From an uncultured Rhodospirillaceae bacterium (GTDB lineage Bacteria; Pseudomonadota; Alphaproteobacteria; Rhodospirillales; Casp-alpha2), in assembly GCA_913048145.1 (NCBI GenBank), contig CAJWVP010000034.1, positions 1 through 13,607 on the forward strand: DNA of 13,607 nucleotides, written 5' to 3'. The notes under the pieces are model-generated. The model was given only the letters and a program-made list of their open reading frames with translations, ran no database searches and was not told where the DNA came from. This document shows, in pieces, positions 1 through 6,501 of the stretch. Position numbers and translations under genes: made by a program. Position 1 is the stretch's first letter. Each line of letters starts with the position of its first letter.

Positions 1-29
1 ATAACGGCAACAACATGGACCTCTGACAT
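1..29 (-). CDS. 5' end of an unidentified gene, truncated by the window edge
   Basis: Seen: on the minus strand an ATG at 29-27 opens a frame reading MSEVHVVAV(I) to the window edge without a stop. It is preceded by a perfect Shine-Dalgarno (AAAAGGAGG; the GGAGG lies at 40-36) with a 6-nt spacer, the strongest ribosome binding site in the window. Inference: a real gene starts here and continues to the left. Ten residues are too few for identification. A start of this kind (a short beta strand rich in V) would fit small ferredoxin-like-fold proteins such as antibiotic biosynthesis monooxygenase (ABM) domains, but this is only a guess. It is divergent from the oxidoreductase gene at 816. Confidence 0.6.
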
Positions 30-815
30 GGCGGGCCTCCTTTTATTTTAGGTCTTTCTGAAATGGTGAATTGTGTTGGACAGAGTGTGACGCCGTTCCA
101 CCAACGGCCGCAACATGGCACCGTTTCACCAAACATGCCCCATATCCTCACCCGTAGTCAGGAGAATCTAGCGTATGCCGCGACTGTTCATTCCGTTTCC
201 TGTTTCCTAACAGGAAACGCTAGAAAGAAGAAATCCAGAACGGCTATCGACAAGGCCTCAACACACTGGAATAGCCGAACGGCGACCAATTCAACGGAGA
301 GTTTTACCCTGGCATTCCCCATGGCCGCAGGATCATCTCCCAAGTATACGGCTTTCGTCTCGCAGGGTCCTGCGAAGCAGAAAAGTCACAGAGTGTTGGC
401 CAGCACTTCGCTTCCCAACGCGACGAATGAGAACGCCGATGTGTAAGTGGAACTCTGTTGCCATGAGTTCCGAGCTGTTCGCACAACATCATTGAATTAA
501 ATTGACTGAAGACACGTCAGAATAGGGCGCAGGCAAAACGCTCGACTGCGTGACCGCCGGGGACATAATGCCAAACGAAGAGCATACGCTGAACGGTCCT
601 CATCCAACCGATTGAGCTTTGAGACCAGAGTGGCGGCTGAGCGTCACCGCTCACTTTCGTAAAAGATAGGCAAACCACGTGCCTTTGTCGGCAGACGCAT
701 TGTGGTGCTCGCCGACTGGAACAAGAGCCATCTGGCCACGATCAATTCCCGGTGGCCCACTTGGACGTCGCCGGGTAAGGTGGAATTCCCATCATAATCA
801 AGGATATGCAGAACC
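30..815. other. 786-bp intergenic region without a recognisable gene
   Basis: No frame on either strand gives a protein I recognise. The longest open frame (63-446, plus) has no ribosome binding site and a low-complexity Ser/Thr/Lys-rich translation. Seen here: a 6-bp hairpin at 92-108 (GCCGTT/AACGGC, 5-nt loop), an 11-bp perfect palindrome at 194-219 (listed separately), and a 6-bp hairpin at 638-653 (TGAGCG/CGCTCA, 4-nt loop). The stretch 661-798 contains an open frame without a start codon that might be a decayed gene end, but I cannot assign it. No tRNA-like T-loop was seen. The region separates two divergent genes and should hold both of their promoters. Confidence 0.5.
194..219. repeat. 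Perfect 11-bp inverted repeat with nested direct repeat, possible operator or RNA hairpin
   Basis: Seen: CGTTTCCTGTT (194-204) and AACAGGAAACG (209-219) are perfect reverse complements around a 4-nt centre TCCT. Within it, GTTTCCT occurs twice in tandem (195-201, 202-208), so a second, shorter palindrome TTTCCT-AAC-AGGAAA (203-217) overlaps the first. Neither flank carries a T-run, so it is not a canonical intrinsic terminator on either strand. Inference: it is either an operator for a dimeric regulator or a hairpin in the leader of the leftward gene starting at 29. The function is unknown. Confidence 0.55.
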
Positions 816-1739
816 ATGAAGATTGCAGTCATGGCGACGGGCGGTGTTGGCGGCGTTTTTGGTGCTAAACTCGCTCAAGCTGGGGAAAACGTCACCTTCA
901 TCGCCCGGGGTACGCACCTGGAGGCAATCCAGAACAACGGCCTGACCATCGCCGGCGATGATGGAAACCAGATGCTTGAAAATATTCAGATCAATGACGA
1001 CCCAGAGGCCATCGGTCTGGTCGACGTTGTCATGTTCGCGGTGAAGCTTTGGGACACAGAGAGCGCTGCGGCATTCTGCAAACCCATGATTGGTCCGAAT
1101 ACCGTGCTCATTCCGTTCCAAAACGGCGTCGTCTCCACGGAAACCATCTCGAAGATTATTGGCGAAGCACATACGGGACGCGGATTATCTCGTGTCTCCG
1201 CCTCCATCGAAGCTCCCGGCGTCATTCGGCAGGTCGGCAGCTTTGCCTCCCTGGCGTTCGCGGAGGCCGATGGCGCACGGTCTCCACGCATGGAAGATTT
1301 TCTGACCGCATGCAAACGCGCCGGAATTGAGGCCGAAATTCCCAAGGACATCTTCCGCGCCCTTTGGCAGAAGTATGTTCTCCTCGTCACCGTTAGCGGT
1401 ATGACCACGGCGGGACGTCTCCCCATGCGGACGCTGATCGCTGAACCCGAGGGCCTCGCCGCCGCTAGCTCTTGCATGGCGGAAGTCGCGGCGGTTGGCT
1501 GCGCACAGGGGATCGACCTCCCTGATGACACGGTAGAAAAGTTGATTGCATTCATGCAGAAAATGCCACCCGCCATGAAGGCATCGCAGGCCATCGATCT
1601 GGAGAATGGCCGCCGGCTAGAAGCGCCCTGGTTGACCGGCACGGTCTGTGAGATGGGTCGACAGTATGGCATCCCCACGCCGGTGAACGACGCACTTTAT
1701 ACGGTCATCAAACCCTATGCCATGGGGCCGTTAGCGTGA
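816..1739 (+). CDS. Ketopantoate reductase-like (ApbA/PanE family) NADP-dependent oxidoreductase
   Basis: At 307 aa it is the normal length for the family. The N-terminal Rossmann fold starts at residue 1 with a glycine loop at 7-12 (A-T-G-G-V-G, first glycine replaced by alanine), followed by the family's RG turn after the second strand (31-32). K77 and the QNG motif with N103 fit the nicotinamide side. The C-terminal helical domain has the catalytic-type Lys K186 and the S257/E269 pair spaced as in E. coli PanE (S244/E256). However, the two Asn residues that follow the Lys in E. coli PanE (N180, N184) are here L190 and S194, as in many PanE-like paralogues. The reduction of a 2-oxo acid or related compound is therefore likely, while ketopantoate itself and a role in CoA synthesis are doubtful. 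The start at 816 has AAGGAT at 800-805. The stop overlaps the next gene's GTG start, implying translational coupling. Confidence 0.85.
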   Translation: MKIAVMATGGVGGVFGAKLAQAGENVTFIARGTHLEAIQNNGLTIAGDDGNQMLENIQINDDPEAIGLVDVVMFAVKLWDTESAAAFCKPMIGPNTVLIPFQNGVVSTETISKIIGEAHTGRGLSRVSASIEAPGVIRQVGSFASLAFAEADGARSPRMEDFLTACKRAGIEAEIPKDIFRALWQKYVLLVTVSGMTTAGRLPMRTLIAEPEGLAAASSCMAEVAAVGCAQGIDLPDDTVEKLIAFMQKMPPAMKASQAIDLENGRRLEAPWLTGTVCEMGRQYGIPTPVNDALYTVIKPYAMGPLA

Positions 1740-2695
1740 CCACGGCAACCCCACCTCTCAATATCACACTGGATGACGTGGAAGCGGCGGCGGAACGGAT
1801 CAAGGACCGGGTGCGCCGCACCCCTTGCCTGAGGACACGATTTATCCGCAATCCGATCCATCCGAACCTGATGCTGAAAATGGAAAGCCTTCAGGTTACG
1901 GGGTCGTTCAAGGCCCGCGGGGCCAACAATGCGGTGCTGAGCCTCGATGACGATGTCCTTGGTCGCGGCATAATCACCGCGTCCGGTGGCAACCACGGGA
2001 CGGCCGTCGCGTATGCGGGTCATGCTTCTGGGGCGAAGACCGTCGTCTACTTGCCGGAGCGCGCCGCTGTGGCGAAGATCAACACGTTGAAGAATTGGGG
2101 CGCGGAGGTAGTGTTGACGGGCGATGTCTGGGATGACGCTAATGCAGCCGCTCTGGAACGCGCGGGTCGGGATAACCTGACCTATATCCACCCCTTCGCC
2201 GACCCAACTGTAATTACCGGACAAGCGACGCTGGCGCGGGAGATGTTGAAGCAATCGTCGCAGATTGACGTCATTGTCGCCGGCATCGGCGGCGGCGGCT
2301 TGATATCCGGTGTTGCGTTAGCGGCGAAAGCGATAAAGCCCGAAGTACGCGTCATCGGCGTCGAACCGATGGGTGCACCGACCTTGAAAACCAGTATCGA
2401 CACCGGCGTGGTAGCGACCCTTGAGACGATTGAGACAGACGCCATCACCCTGGCCCCTAAAAAAAGCGCGGCGGTCAACGTGGACATCATCGGCCGTCTC
2501 GTCGACGAAATTGTACTTGTCGACGACAACGCCATGCGTTCGGCGTCGCAGTGGCTTTTCGATGAAATGGGCGTTGCCGCCGAACTTTCCGGTGCTGCGG
2601 CTGTGGCAGCCCTGCAAACGAGGGCGTTGCGCGTTCCCGAAGATCAGACTGTAGCGGCGATCGTCTGCGGACGGGGCGGCGATGGCATTCTCTGA
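1736..2695 (+). CDS. Fold-type II PLP enzyme, threonine/serine dehydratase or serine racemase family
   Basis: The 319-aa protein starts with GTG within the previous stop (GTGA, 1736-1739), so it is very likely co-translated with the PanE-like gene. PLP Schiff-base lysine is K59 in GSFKARGA (56-63). The SGGNHG loop (83-88) contacts the substrate carboxylate, and the glycine-rich phosphate loop GIGGGGL lies at 183-189. It ends with the family's C-G-R-G-G motif (311-315). It lacks a C-terminal ACT regulatory domain, so it resembles catabolic-type dehydratases rather than feedback-regulated IlvA. Family reactions include beta-elimination of Thr/Ser to 2-oxo acids and ammonia, racemisation of Ser, and dehydration of 3-hydroxyaspartate; sequence alone does not choose between them. 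Pairing with a 2-oxo-acid reductase-like enzyme suggests that the 2-oxo product may be reduced next (inference). Confidence 0.88.
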   Translation: MTTATPPLNITLDDVEAAAERIKDRVRRTPCLRTRFIRNPIHPNLMLKMESLQVTGSFKARGANNAVLSLDDDVLGRGIITASGGNHGTAVAYAGHASGAKTVVYLPERAAVAKINTLKNWGAEVVLTGDVWDDANAAALERAGRDNLTYIHPFADPTVITGQATLAREMLKQSSQIDVIVAGIGGGGLISGVALAAKAIKPEVRVIGVEPMGAPTLKTSIDTGVVATLETIETDAITLAPKKSAAVNVDIIGRLVDEIVLVDDNAMRSASQWLFDEMGVAAELSGAAAVAALQTRALRVPEDQTVAAIVCGRGGDGIL

Positions 2696-2798
2696 GTGGC
2701 ATTTTGGATTGTCCCTATTCAAGATCGTCGGTGTTGCCGGCTCCTGGATGAGTTTCTAAACTTCGGGGGCTCGCGCATACAGGCCGAAGGATGCCCCA

Positions 2799-3557
2799 AT
2801 GCTTTCCAAGGAAGCGTTCACTGACCGTCAACTGCAGACCTTTAAGGACGACGGCTTTCTGATTGTACGCGGCCTGTTCAACGCGGAGCAAATGGCCGTG
2901 ATCTCGGAATGGTCCGATGAAATGCTGGCTAGGCCCGAAGAGTCGGGAAAGCACTGGGTCTATCATGAAAGAAGCCTGAAGGGCGACGACGCCGCTCTGG
3001 TCAGCCGGATCGAAAATATCTCGCCCTTTCACAACGGTTTTCAAGGCCTGGTTGAAGCTCTGCGTGGTCTGGTCGGGCAACTGCTTGGCGAAGAAGCTGT
3101 CCTGTTCAAGGAAAAGATCAATTTCAAGATGCCCGGCGGCGACGGCTTCAAACCGCATCAAGACTCGCAAGCCGGCTGGGACTCGTACACAGATTTTTTC
3201 ATCAACGTGCTCGTCAGCATCGATGCGGCGACTATTGAGAACGGCTGCCTGGAGTTATGCGCGGGCTATCACCAACGGGGTCTCTTCAATTCTTGGGAGC
3301 CTCTGACCGAAGCGGACATGCAGGGGATGGATTTCCGCCCCGTGCCAACCGAACCAGGTGATGCGGTGTTTTTCGACTGTTATACGCCGCATCAATCGTC
3401 ACCTAATATGAGCAATTCCGTGCGCCGCATCTATTACGTGACCTACAATCGAGCATCGGACGGCGACCATACGGCGGAGTACTACGCCGACAAGCATAAG
3501 TGCTTTCCCCCCGATATCGACCGCGATGCGGACAAGGAATACGTGTTCCGGGTTTAG
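2799..3557 (+). CDS. Phytanoyl-CoA dioxygenase (PhyH) family Fe(II)/2-oxoglutarate oxygenase
   Basis: The 252-aa protein shows the PhyH double-stranded beta-helix signature. The iron ligands are H120 and D122 (in KPHQDSQAGW, 118-127) and the distal H198 (in TPHQSSPN, 196-203); R209/R210 sits at the usual 2-oxoglutarate carboxylate position. The N-terminal segment FKDDGFLIVRGLF (15-27) is the classic family opening. The lysine-rich strand before the metal site (FKEKINFK, 103-110) recalls organophosphonate dioxygenases of the PhnY/TmpA type, in which Lys/Arg residues bind the phosphonate; that likeness is from memory and weak. The family hydroxylates diverse small molecules, so the substrate is unassigned. 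GAAGGA at 2786-2791 supports the start. It is 103 bp downstream of the PLP gene on the same strand and ends 6 bp from the convergent nucleotidyltransferase. Confidence 0.85.
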   Translation: MLSKEAFTDRQLQTFKDDGFLIVRGLFNAEQMAVISEWSDEMLARPEESGKHWVYHERSLKGDDAALVSRIENISPFHNGFQGLVEALRGLVGQLLGEEAVLFKEKINFKMPGGDGFKPHQDSQAGWDSYTDFFINVLVSIDAATIENGCLELCAGYHQRGLFNSWEPLTEADMQGMDFRPVPTEPGDAVFFDCYTPHQSSPNMSNSVRRIYYVTYNRASDGDHTAEYYADKHKCFPPDIDRDADKEYVFRV

Positions 3558-3563
3558 GCCGTC

Positions 3564-4313
3564 TTATCCAAACTCGGCAATGCGCGGAATGACCTGGGTG
3601 GCCGCCTTTTTCAGATCGCTTTCGTAATCGATCTCAACCCATGGGATACCGGTGATATCCTCGTAACCGAAAGTGCCCGTGGGCTCGCTGTGAAGCACGG
3701 TGCATATGGCGCGTTCATAGGCGCCTTCAATTTCACCTGAAGCAACAATGCGGTCAGCATGATCCGCCACCTTAGCGGCAATGTCAGGCGCCATCTTTAT
3801 GAAACCGGGCCATTCGCAAACCATGTCATATTCGCGGGTCAGGGTCTTACCAAAGTCCACGACTTGGCCGTCACGCAGACAAACTTTGACGAAGTCATCC
3901 GTGGATTGGAACTCCCGATCGAACACGAAACAGGTGTCGTGCGAAGACCGCACCAGCCGATGAAGAATGTCCGGATGATAAAGGACATCAGCGTCCATGA
4001 ACACCACCGCGCTTCCAGACCGTAAAGCCGGGCCGCCACAGGCCAGGGACAGGATCGGCCCTTCATGGTAATGGGGATTGAAAACGGATTTGACGAAACC
4101 GTCCGGTGCGATCCGCTGCGCTTCAGCAAGCAGGTCGTCACTCCGGTGCCCAACCACCAAAAAAAGTTCCTCGACATCGCAAGCCTTGAGAATTTCGATA
4201 TGACGTTGGAGCAGGCTTTCGCCCCCAAAAGACAACAAGGCCTTCGGCAGATTGTCGTTCTCGTCACCGTACAGGCGTCGCGCCAAACCGGCCGCCAACA
4301 TGAGCGCTATCAT
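3564..4313 (-). CDS. Nucleotidyltransferase resembling CTP:phosphocholine cytidylyltransferase (LicC-like)
   Basis: At 249 aa it is a single GT-A-like nucleotidyltransferase domain. The N-terminal signature MIALMLAAGLARRL (1-14) is the nucleotide-binding loop, with the family lysine K24 in LPKALLSFGG (22-31). FMDADVLY (105-112) supplies the metal-binding Asp pair (D107, D109). Near the C-terminus, WVEIDYESDLKKA (225-237) matches the W-x-EID-x-x-x-DL signature seen in LicC and related cytidylyl/sugar-1-phosphate transferases, with D229 as the second metal site. It should transfer a nucleotide from CTP or another NTP to a phosphorylated or phosphonate substrate. The start is supported by GGAG shortly upstream on the minus strand (4320-4323). 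It lies 71 bp downstream of hpnA in the same direction, so it could be co-transcribed. No transmembrane segment or extra domain is visible. Confidence 0.82.
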   Translation of the reverse strand: MIALMLAAGLARRLYGDENDNLPKALLSFGGESLLQRHIEILKACDVEELFLVVGHRSDDLLAEAQRIAPDGFVKSVFNPHYHEGPILSLACGGPALRSGSAVVFMDADVLYHPDILHRLVRSSHDTCFVFDREFQSTDDFVKVCLRDGQVVDFGKTLTREYDMVCEWPGFIKMAPDIAAKVADHADRIVASGEIEGAYERAICTVLHSEPTGTFGYEDITGIPWVEIDYESDLKKAATQVIPRIAEFG

Positions 4314-4361
4314 GGTCGCTCCGTTTCACCATCATGAACTATAAGGCCAGTTTTTAGTTGA

Positions 4362-4377
4362 GCCCCCTGGCAGGGGC
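4362..4377. other. GC-rich hairpin between hpnA and the nucleotidyltransferase gene
   Basis: GCCCC (4362-4366) and GGGGC (4373-4377) form a 5-bp stem with a 6-nt loop, 7 nt beyond the hpnA stop on the minus strand. It is not followed by a T-run on the minus strand (TCAACTAAAAACT), so it is not a canonical intrinsic terminator. It may stabilise the hpnA 3' end or only attenuate read-through into the downstream gene. Confidence 0.3.
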
Positions 4378-4384
4378 AAGACCA

Positions 4385-5371
4385 TCAACGCAGATAGCCG
4401 TTATCTCGAAACCACGTCACCGCGTCATTTAGCGCCTGATCCGCGGGGCGGTGGGTATACCCCAGTTCCCGCTCCGCCTTGGCCGAGCTGAAGAACATTT
4501 TCTTGCGGGCCATCCGGACGCCTTCGACGGTCACGAACGGCTCATCCTCGCCCATCATTCGGGTCCACGCTTCGGCCAAATAGGCAATGGGCATGATCGC
4601 GCCATGGGGAATCTTGATGGACGGCGGTCGACGTCTGGTTTGACGTGCCACGATGGATAAGATGTCCACGAGCGGCATATCTTCGCCCCCCAGGATGTAG
4701 CGCTCACCGACGGAACCATTGTCAAAGGCCAGCAGGTGACCTGCCGCCACATCGTCTACGTGAACGACGTTCAGGCCCGTGTCCACATACGCAGGTATTT
4801 TGCCACTAGCGGCCTCGACGATCACCCGGCCCGTCGGCGTCGGCTTCACATCACGCGGGCCTATCGGCGTCGACGGGTTGACGATGACTACGGGCGCACC
4901 CTTTTCTTCAATCAACTGCCGCACTGCCTCTTCGGCTCGGAACTTGGACTGTTTATAGGGGCCGATCATATCGGCATAGGTCACCGGGGTCTCCTCGTCC
5001 GCGGCCTTACCAGGCACGTTCCCGAGGACGGCAACGCTGCTGGTATAGATAATGCGCCCCACACCAGCCGACATGGCCGCATCGACGATGGCCCGAGTCC
5101 CATCCACGTTGGCGCGAAACATGGATTCAGGATTTCGAACCCACAATCGATAGTCGGCGGCCACGTGGAACACGCCGTCACATCCTTCAACGGCGCCGCG
5201 AAGGGTTTCTGGCTTTAACAAATCGCCCTCCACCAACTCGACATCCAGGTTGCGAATGTTGACTTGGTCGCTTTCTGCCCGCGACAGAACACGGACGGCA
5301 TCACCCCGCGCCAACAATTGACGCGCAACCGCCGATCCCACAAACCCCGTTGCGCCGGTTACCAGATACAT
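4385..5371 (-). CDS. hpnA: Hopanoid-associated sugar epimerase-like SDR, HpnA
   Basis: The 328-aa extended short-chain dehydrogenase/reductase has the NAD(P) loop GATGFVG (6-12), the TSS strand with catalytic Ser (110-112) and the Y139-x-x-x-K143 pair. FHVAADYRLWVRNP (68-81) and NPSTPIGPRDVKPTPTG (165-181) are hallmark stretches of the HpnA family (TIGR03466 type), related to dihydroflavonol-4-reductases and nucleotide-sugar epimerases. Its exact role in hopanoid synthesis is not settled; a modification of the polyol side chain or a sugar head group has been proposed. The start has GGAAG (5378-5382) a few nucleotides upstream. It is divergent from ispH-hpnH across a 159-bp gap (to the preferred ispH start) and co-directional with the nucleotidyltransferase downstream. 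Confidence 0.93.
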   Translation of the reverse strand: MYLVTGATGFVGSAVARQLLARGDAVRVLSRAESDQVNIRNLDVELVEGDLLKPETLRGAVEGCDGVFHVAADYRLWVRNPESMFRANVDGTRAIVDAAMSAGVGRIIYTSSVAVLGNVPGKAADEETPVTYADMIGPYKQSKFRAEEAVRQLIEEKGAPVVIVNPSTPIGPRDVKPTPTGRVIVEAASGKIPAYVDTGLNVVHVDDVAAGHLLAFDNGSVGERYILGGEDMPLVDILSIVARQTRRRPPSIKIPHGAIMPIAYLAEAWTRMMGEDEPFVTVEGVRMARKKMFFSSAKAERELGYTHRPADQALNDAVTWFRDNGYLR

Positions 5372-5427
5372 GTTGCTTCCGAACTGGCCTTTCTCGATAA
5401 ATTCTTTTAGAAATCAGAAAATTGGGG

Positions 5428-5456
5428 TTCACCTTTAACGGTTTCATGCCTATTTT
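5428..5456 (+). promoter_or_regulatory. Candidate sigma-70-type promoter for ispH-hpnH
   Basis: TTCACC (5428-5433, 4/6 to TTGACA) and TATTTT (5451-5456, 4/6 to TATAAT) are separated by 17 bp in the AT-rich gap between the divergent hpnA and ispH genes. This would give a leader of about 65 nt before the preferred ispH start at 5531 and would place the ATG at 5459 at or upstream of the transcription start. It is motif matching by eye only. Confidence 0.3.
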
Positions 5457-5530
5457 CAATGGTGAGCATGATTTCCGCCATTGAGGTCGAAACATTGCCG
5501 CCCCGACGTCAACTTGAAGCGGAGAAATTC

Positions 5531-6490
5531 ATGGGCAAGCAGTTGAACGTGTTGCTAGCGAGCCCCCGGGGGTTCTGCGCCGGTGTGGAACGCGCGATCG
5601 AGATCGTGGAGCGCGCGCTAGACCTCTATGGACCGCCCGTCTATGTTCGCCACGAAATCGTCCACAATAAGCATGTCGTCGAATCGCTTCGCGAGAAGGG
5701 CGCGATCTTTGTGGATGAAGTGGATGACATCCCCGAAGGCGCGCATGCGATCTTCAGCGCCCACGGCGTCTCCGCGACTGTCGTTGACGCCGCCGCCTAC
5801 AGGGGACTGGAAATCATCGACGCAACATGCCCCCTCGTCTCCAAGGTCCACAAGGAAGGACAGAACCATGTGGGCAAAGGCCGCCAGGTCATTCTGATTG
5901 GCCACGCGGGCCATCCCGAGGTCGAGGGCACCCAGGGCCAGATTCCCGGCGGTGTCCTTTTGGTTACCCATCCCAACGAAGTGGCGAAGCTCCGCGTCGA
6001 TGATCCGGATCAACTGGCATATGTGACGCAGACCACGTTGAGCGTGGATGATACGCGAGATGTCATCACGGCGCTTCGAAAACGGTTCCCGAATATCGTC
6101 GGGCCCGACGTAAAAGATATCTGCTACGCCACCCAGAACCGCCAGGACGCCGTTCGGGAATTGGCGCCAAAGGTTGAATTGCTGTTGGTTGTCGGCGCGC
6201 ACTACAGCTCCAACTCCAACCGCCTTCGCGATTTGGGCGCCGCCATGGGCATTGAAAGCCACCTGATCGCCTCCGCCGATGACATGAAGCCCGTTTGGCT
6301 TGACGGAGTCGAAACCGTCGGCATTACGGCCGGCGCCTCCGCGCCTGAGGAACTGGTCCAAGGCGTCATCGCGCGTCTTGGCGATTTTGGCGAGGTCAAC
6401 GTGAATGCCCTTTCAGAGGTCGAGGAAAACATCACCTTCAAGTTACCACGCGAGCTGTCAGATTCACCAACCTCGTCCACCGTCACATAG
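5531..6490 (+). CDS. ispH: 4-hydroxy-3-methylbut-2-enyl diphosphate reductase, IspH
   Basis: IspH is the last enzyme of the MEP pathway, reducing HMBPP to IPP and DMAPP with a [4Fe-4S] cluster. With the start at 5531 the protein is 319 aa, the family norm. The three cluster cysteines are C16 (SPRGFCAGVERA, 11-22), C100 (DATCPLVSKVH) and C198. Substrate residues are present: H45/H48 in VHNKHVV, H78 in SAHGV, E131 in HPEVEGT, the SSNSN run (226-230) and ASAPEELV (269-276). An upstream in-frame ATG at 5459 would add 24 residues outside the family alignment and lacks a ribosome binding site, whereas 5531 has GGAG at 5521-5524 with a 6-nt spacer; I prefer 5531. It lies 11 bp upstream of hpnH, so isoprenoid supply and hopanoid tailoring probably share a transcript. 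Confidence 0.96.
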   Translation: MGKQLNVLLASPRGFCAGVERAIEIVERALDLYGPPVYVRHEIVHNKHVVESLREKGAIFVDEVDDIPEGAHAIFSAHGVSATVVDAAAYRGLEIIDATCPLVSKVHKEGQNHVGKGRQVILIGHAGHPEVEGTQGQIPGGVLLVTHPNEVAKLRVDDPDQLAYVTQTTLSVDDTRDVITALRKRFPNIVGPDVKDICYATQNRQDAVRELAPKVELLLVVGAHYSSNSNRLRDLGAAMGIESHLIASADDMKPVWLDGVETVGITAGASAPEELVQGVIARLGDFGEVNVNALSEVEENITFKLPRELSDSPTSSTVT

Positions 6491-6501
6491 GAAGCTTCGC
6501 C

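Noticed and set aside
43..60. TAAAAT-like -10 box just before the left-edge gene
   Set aside because: It would place the transcription start inside the Shine-Dalgarno, and no matching -35 box is found 16-18 bp upstream.
121..134. Similar strings CCGTTTCACCA at 121 and 4321
   Set aside because: A short match with no further shared flank; likely chance, not a repeat element.
63..446. 127-codon open frame on the plus strand
   Set aside because: No ribosome binding site, low-complexity Ser/Thr/Lys-rich translation with no family resemblance, and it crosses the strong palindrome at 194-219.
986..1678. 230-codon open frame antisense to the PanE-like gene
   Set aside because: Shadow frame in GC-biased coding sequence; its translation is rich in Ser, Arg, Pro and Ala without any motif, while the plus frame has a clear family signature.
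4362..4377. Intrinsic terminator for hpnA
   Set aside because: The stem is only 5 bp and is not followed by a T-run on the minus strand; kept only as a hairpin of unknown role.
5459..5530. Upstream ATG of ispH adding 24 residues
   Set aside because: No Shine-Dalgarno, and the extension lies outside the conserved family; the ATG at 5531 has GGAG at a proper distance.
5618..6361. 247-codon open frame antisense to ispH
   Set aside because: Lies entirely within ispH, which has all three cluster cysteines; the antisense product shows no domain and no start signal.
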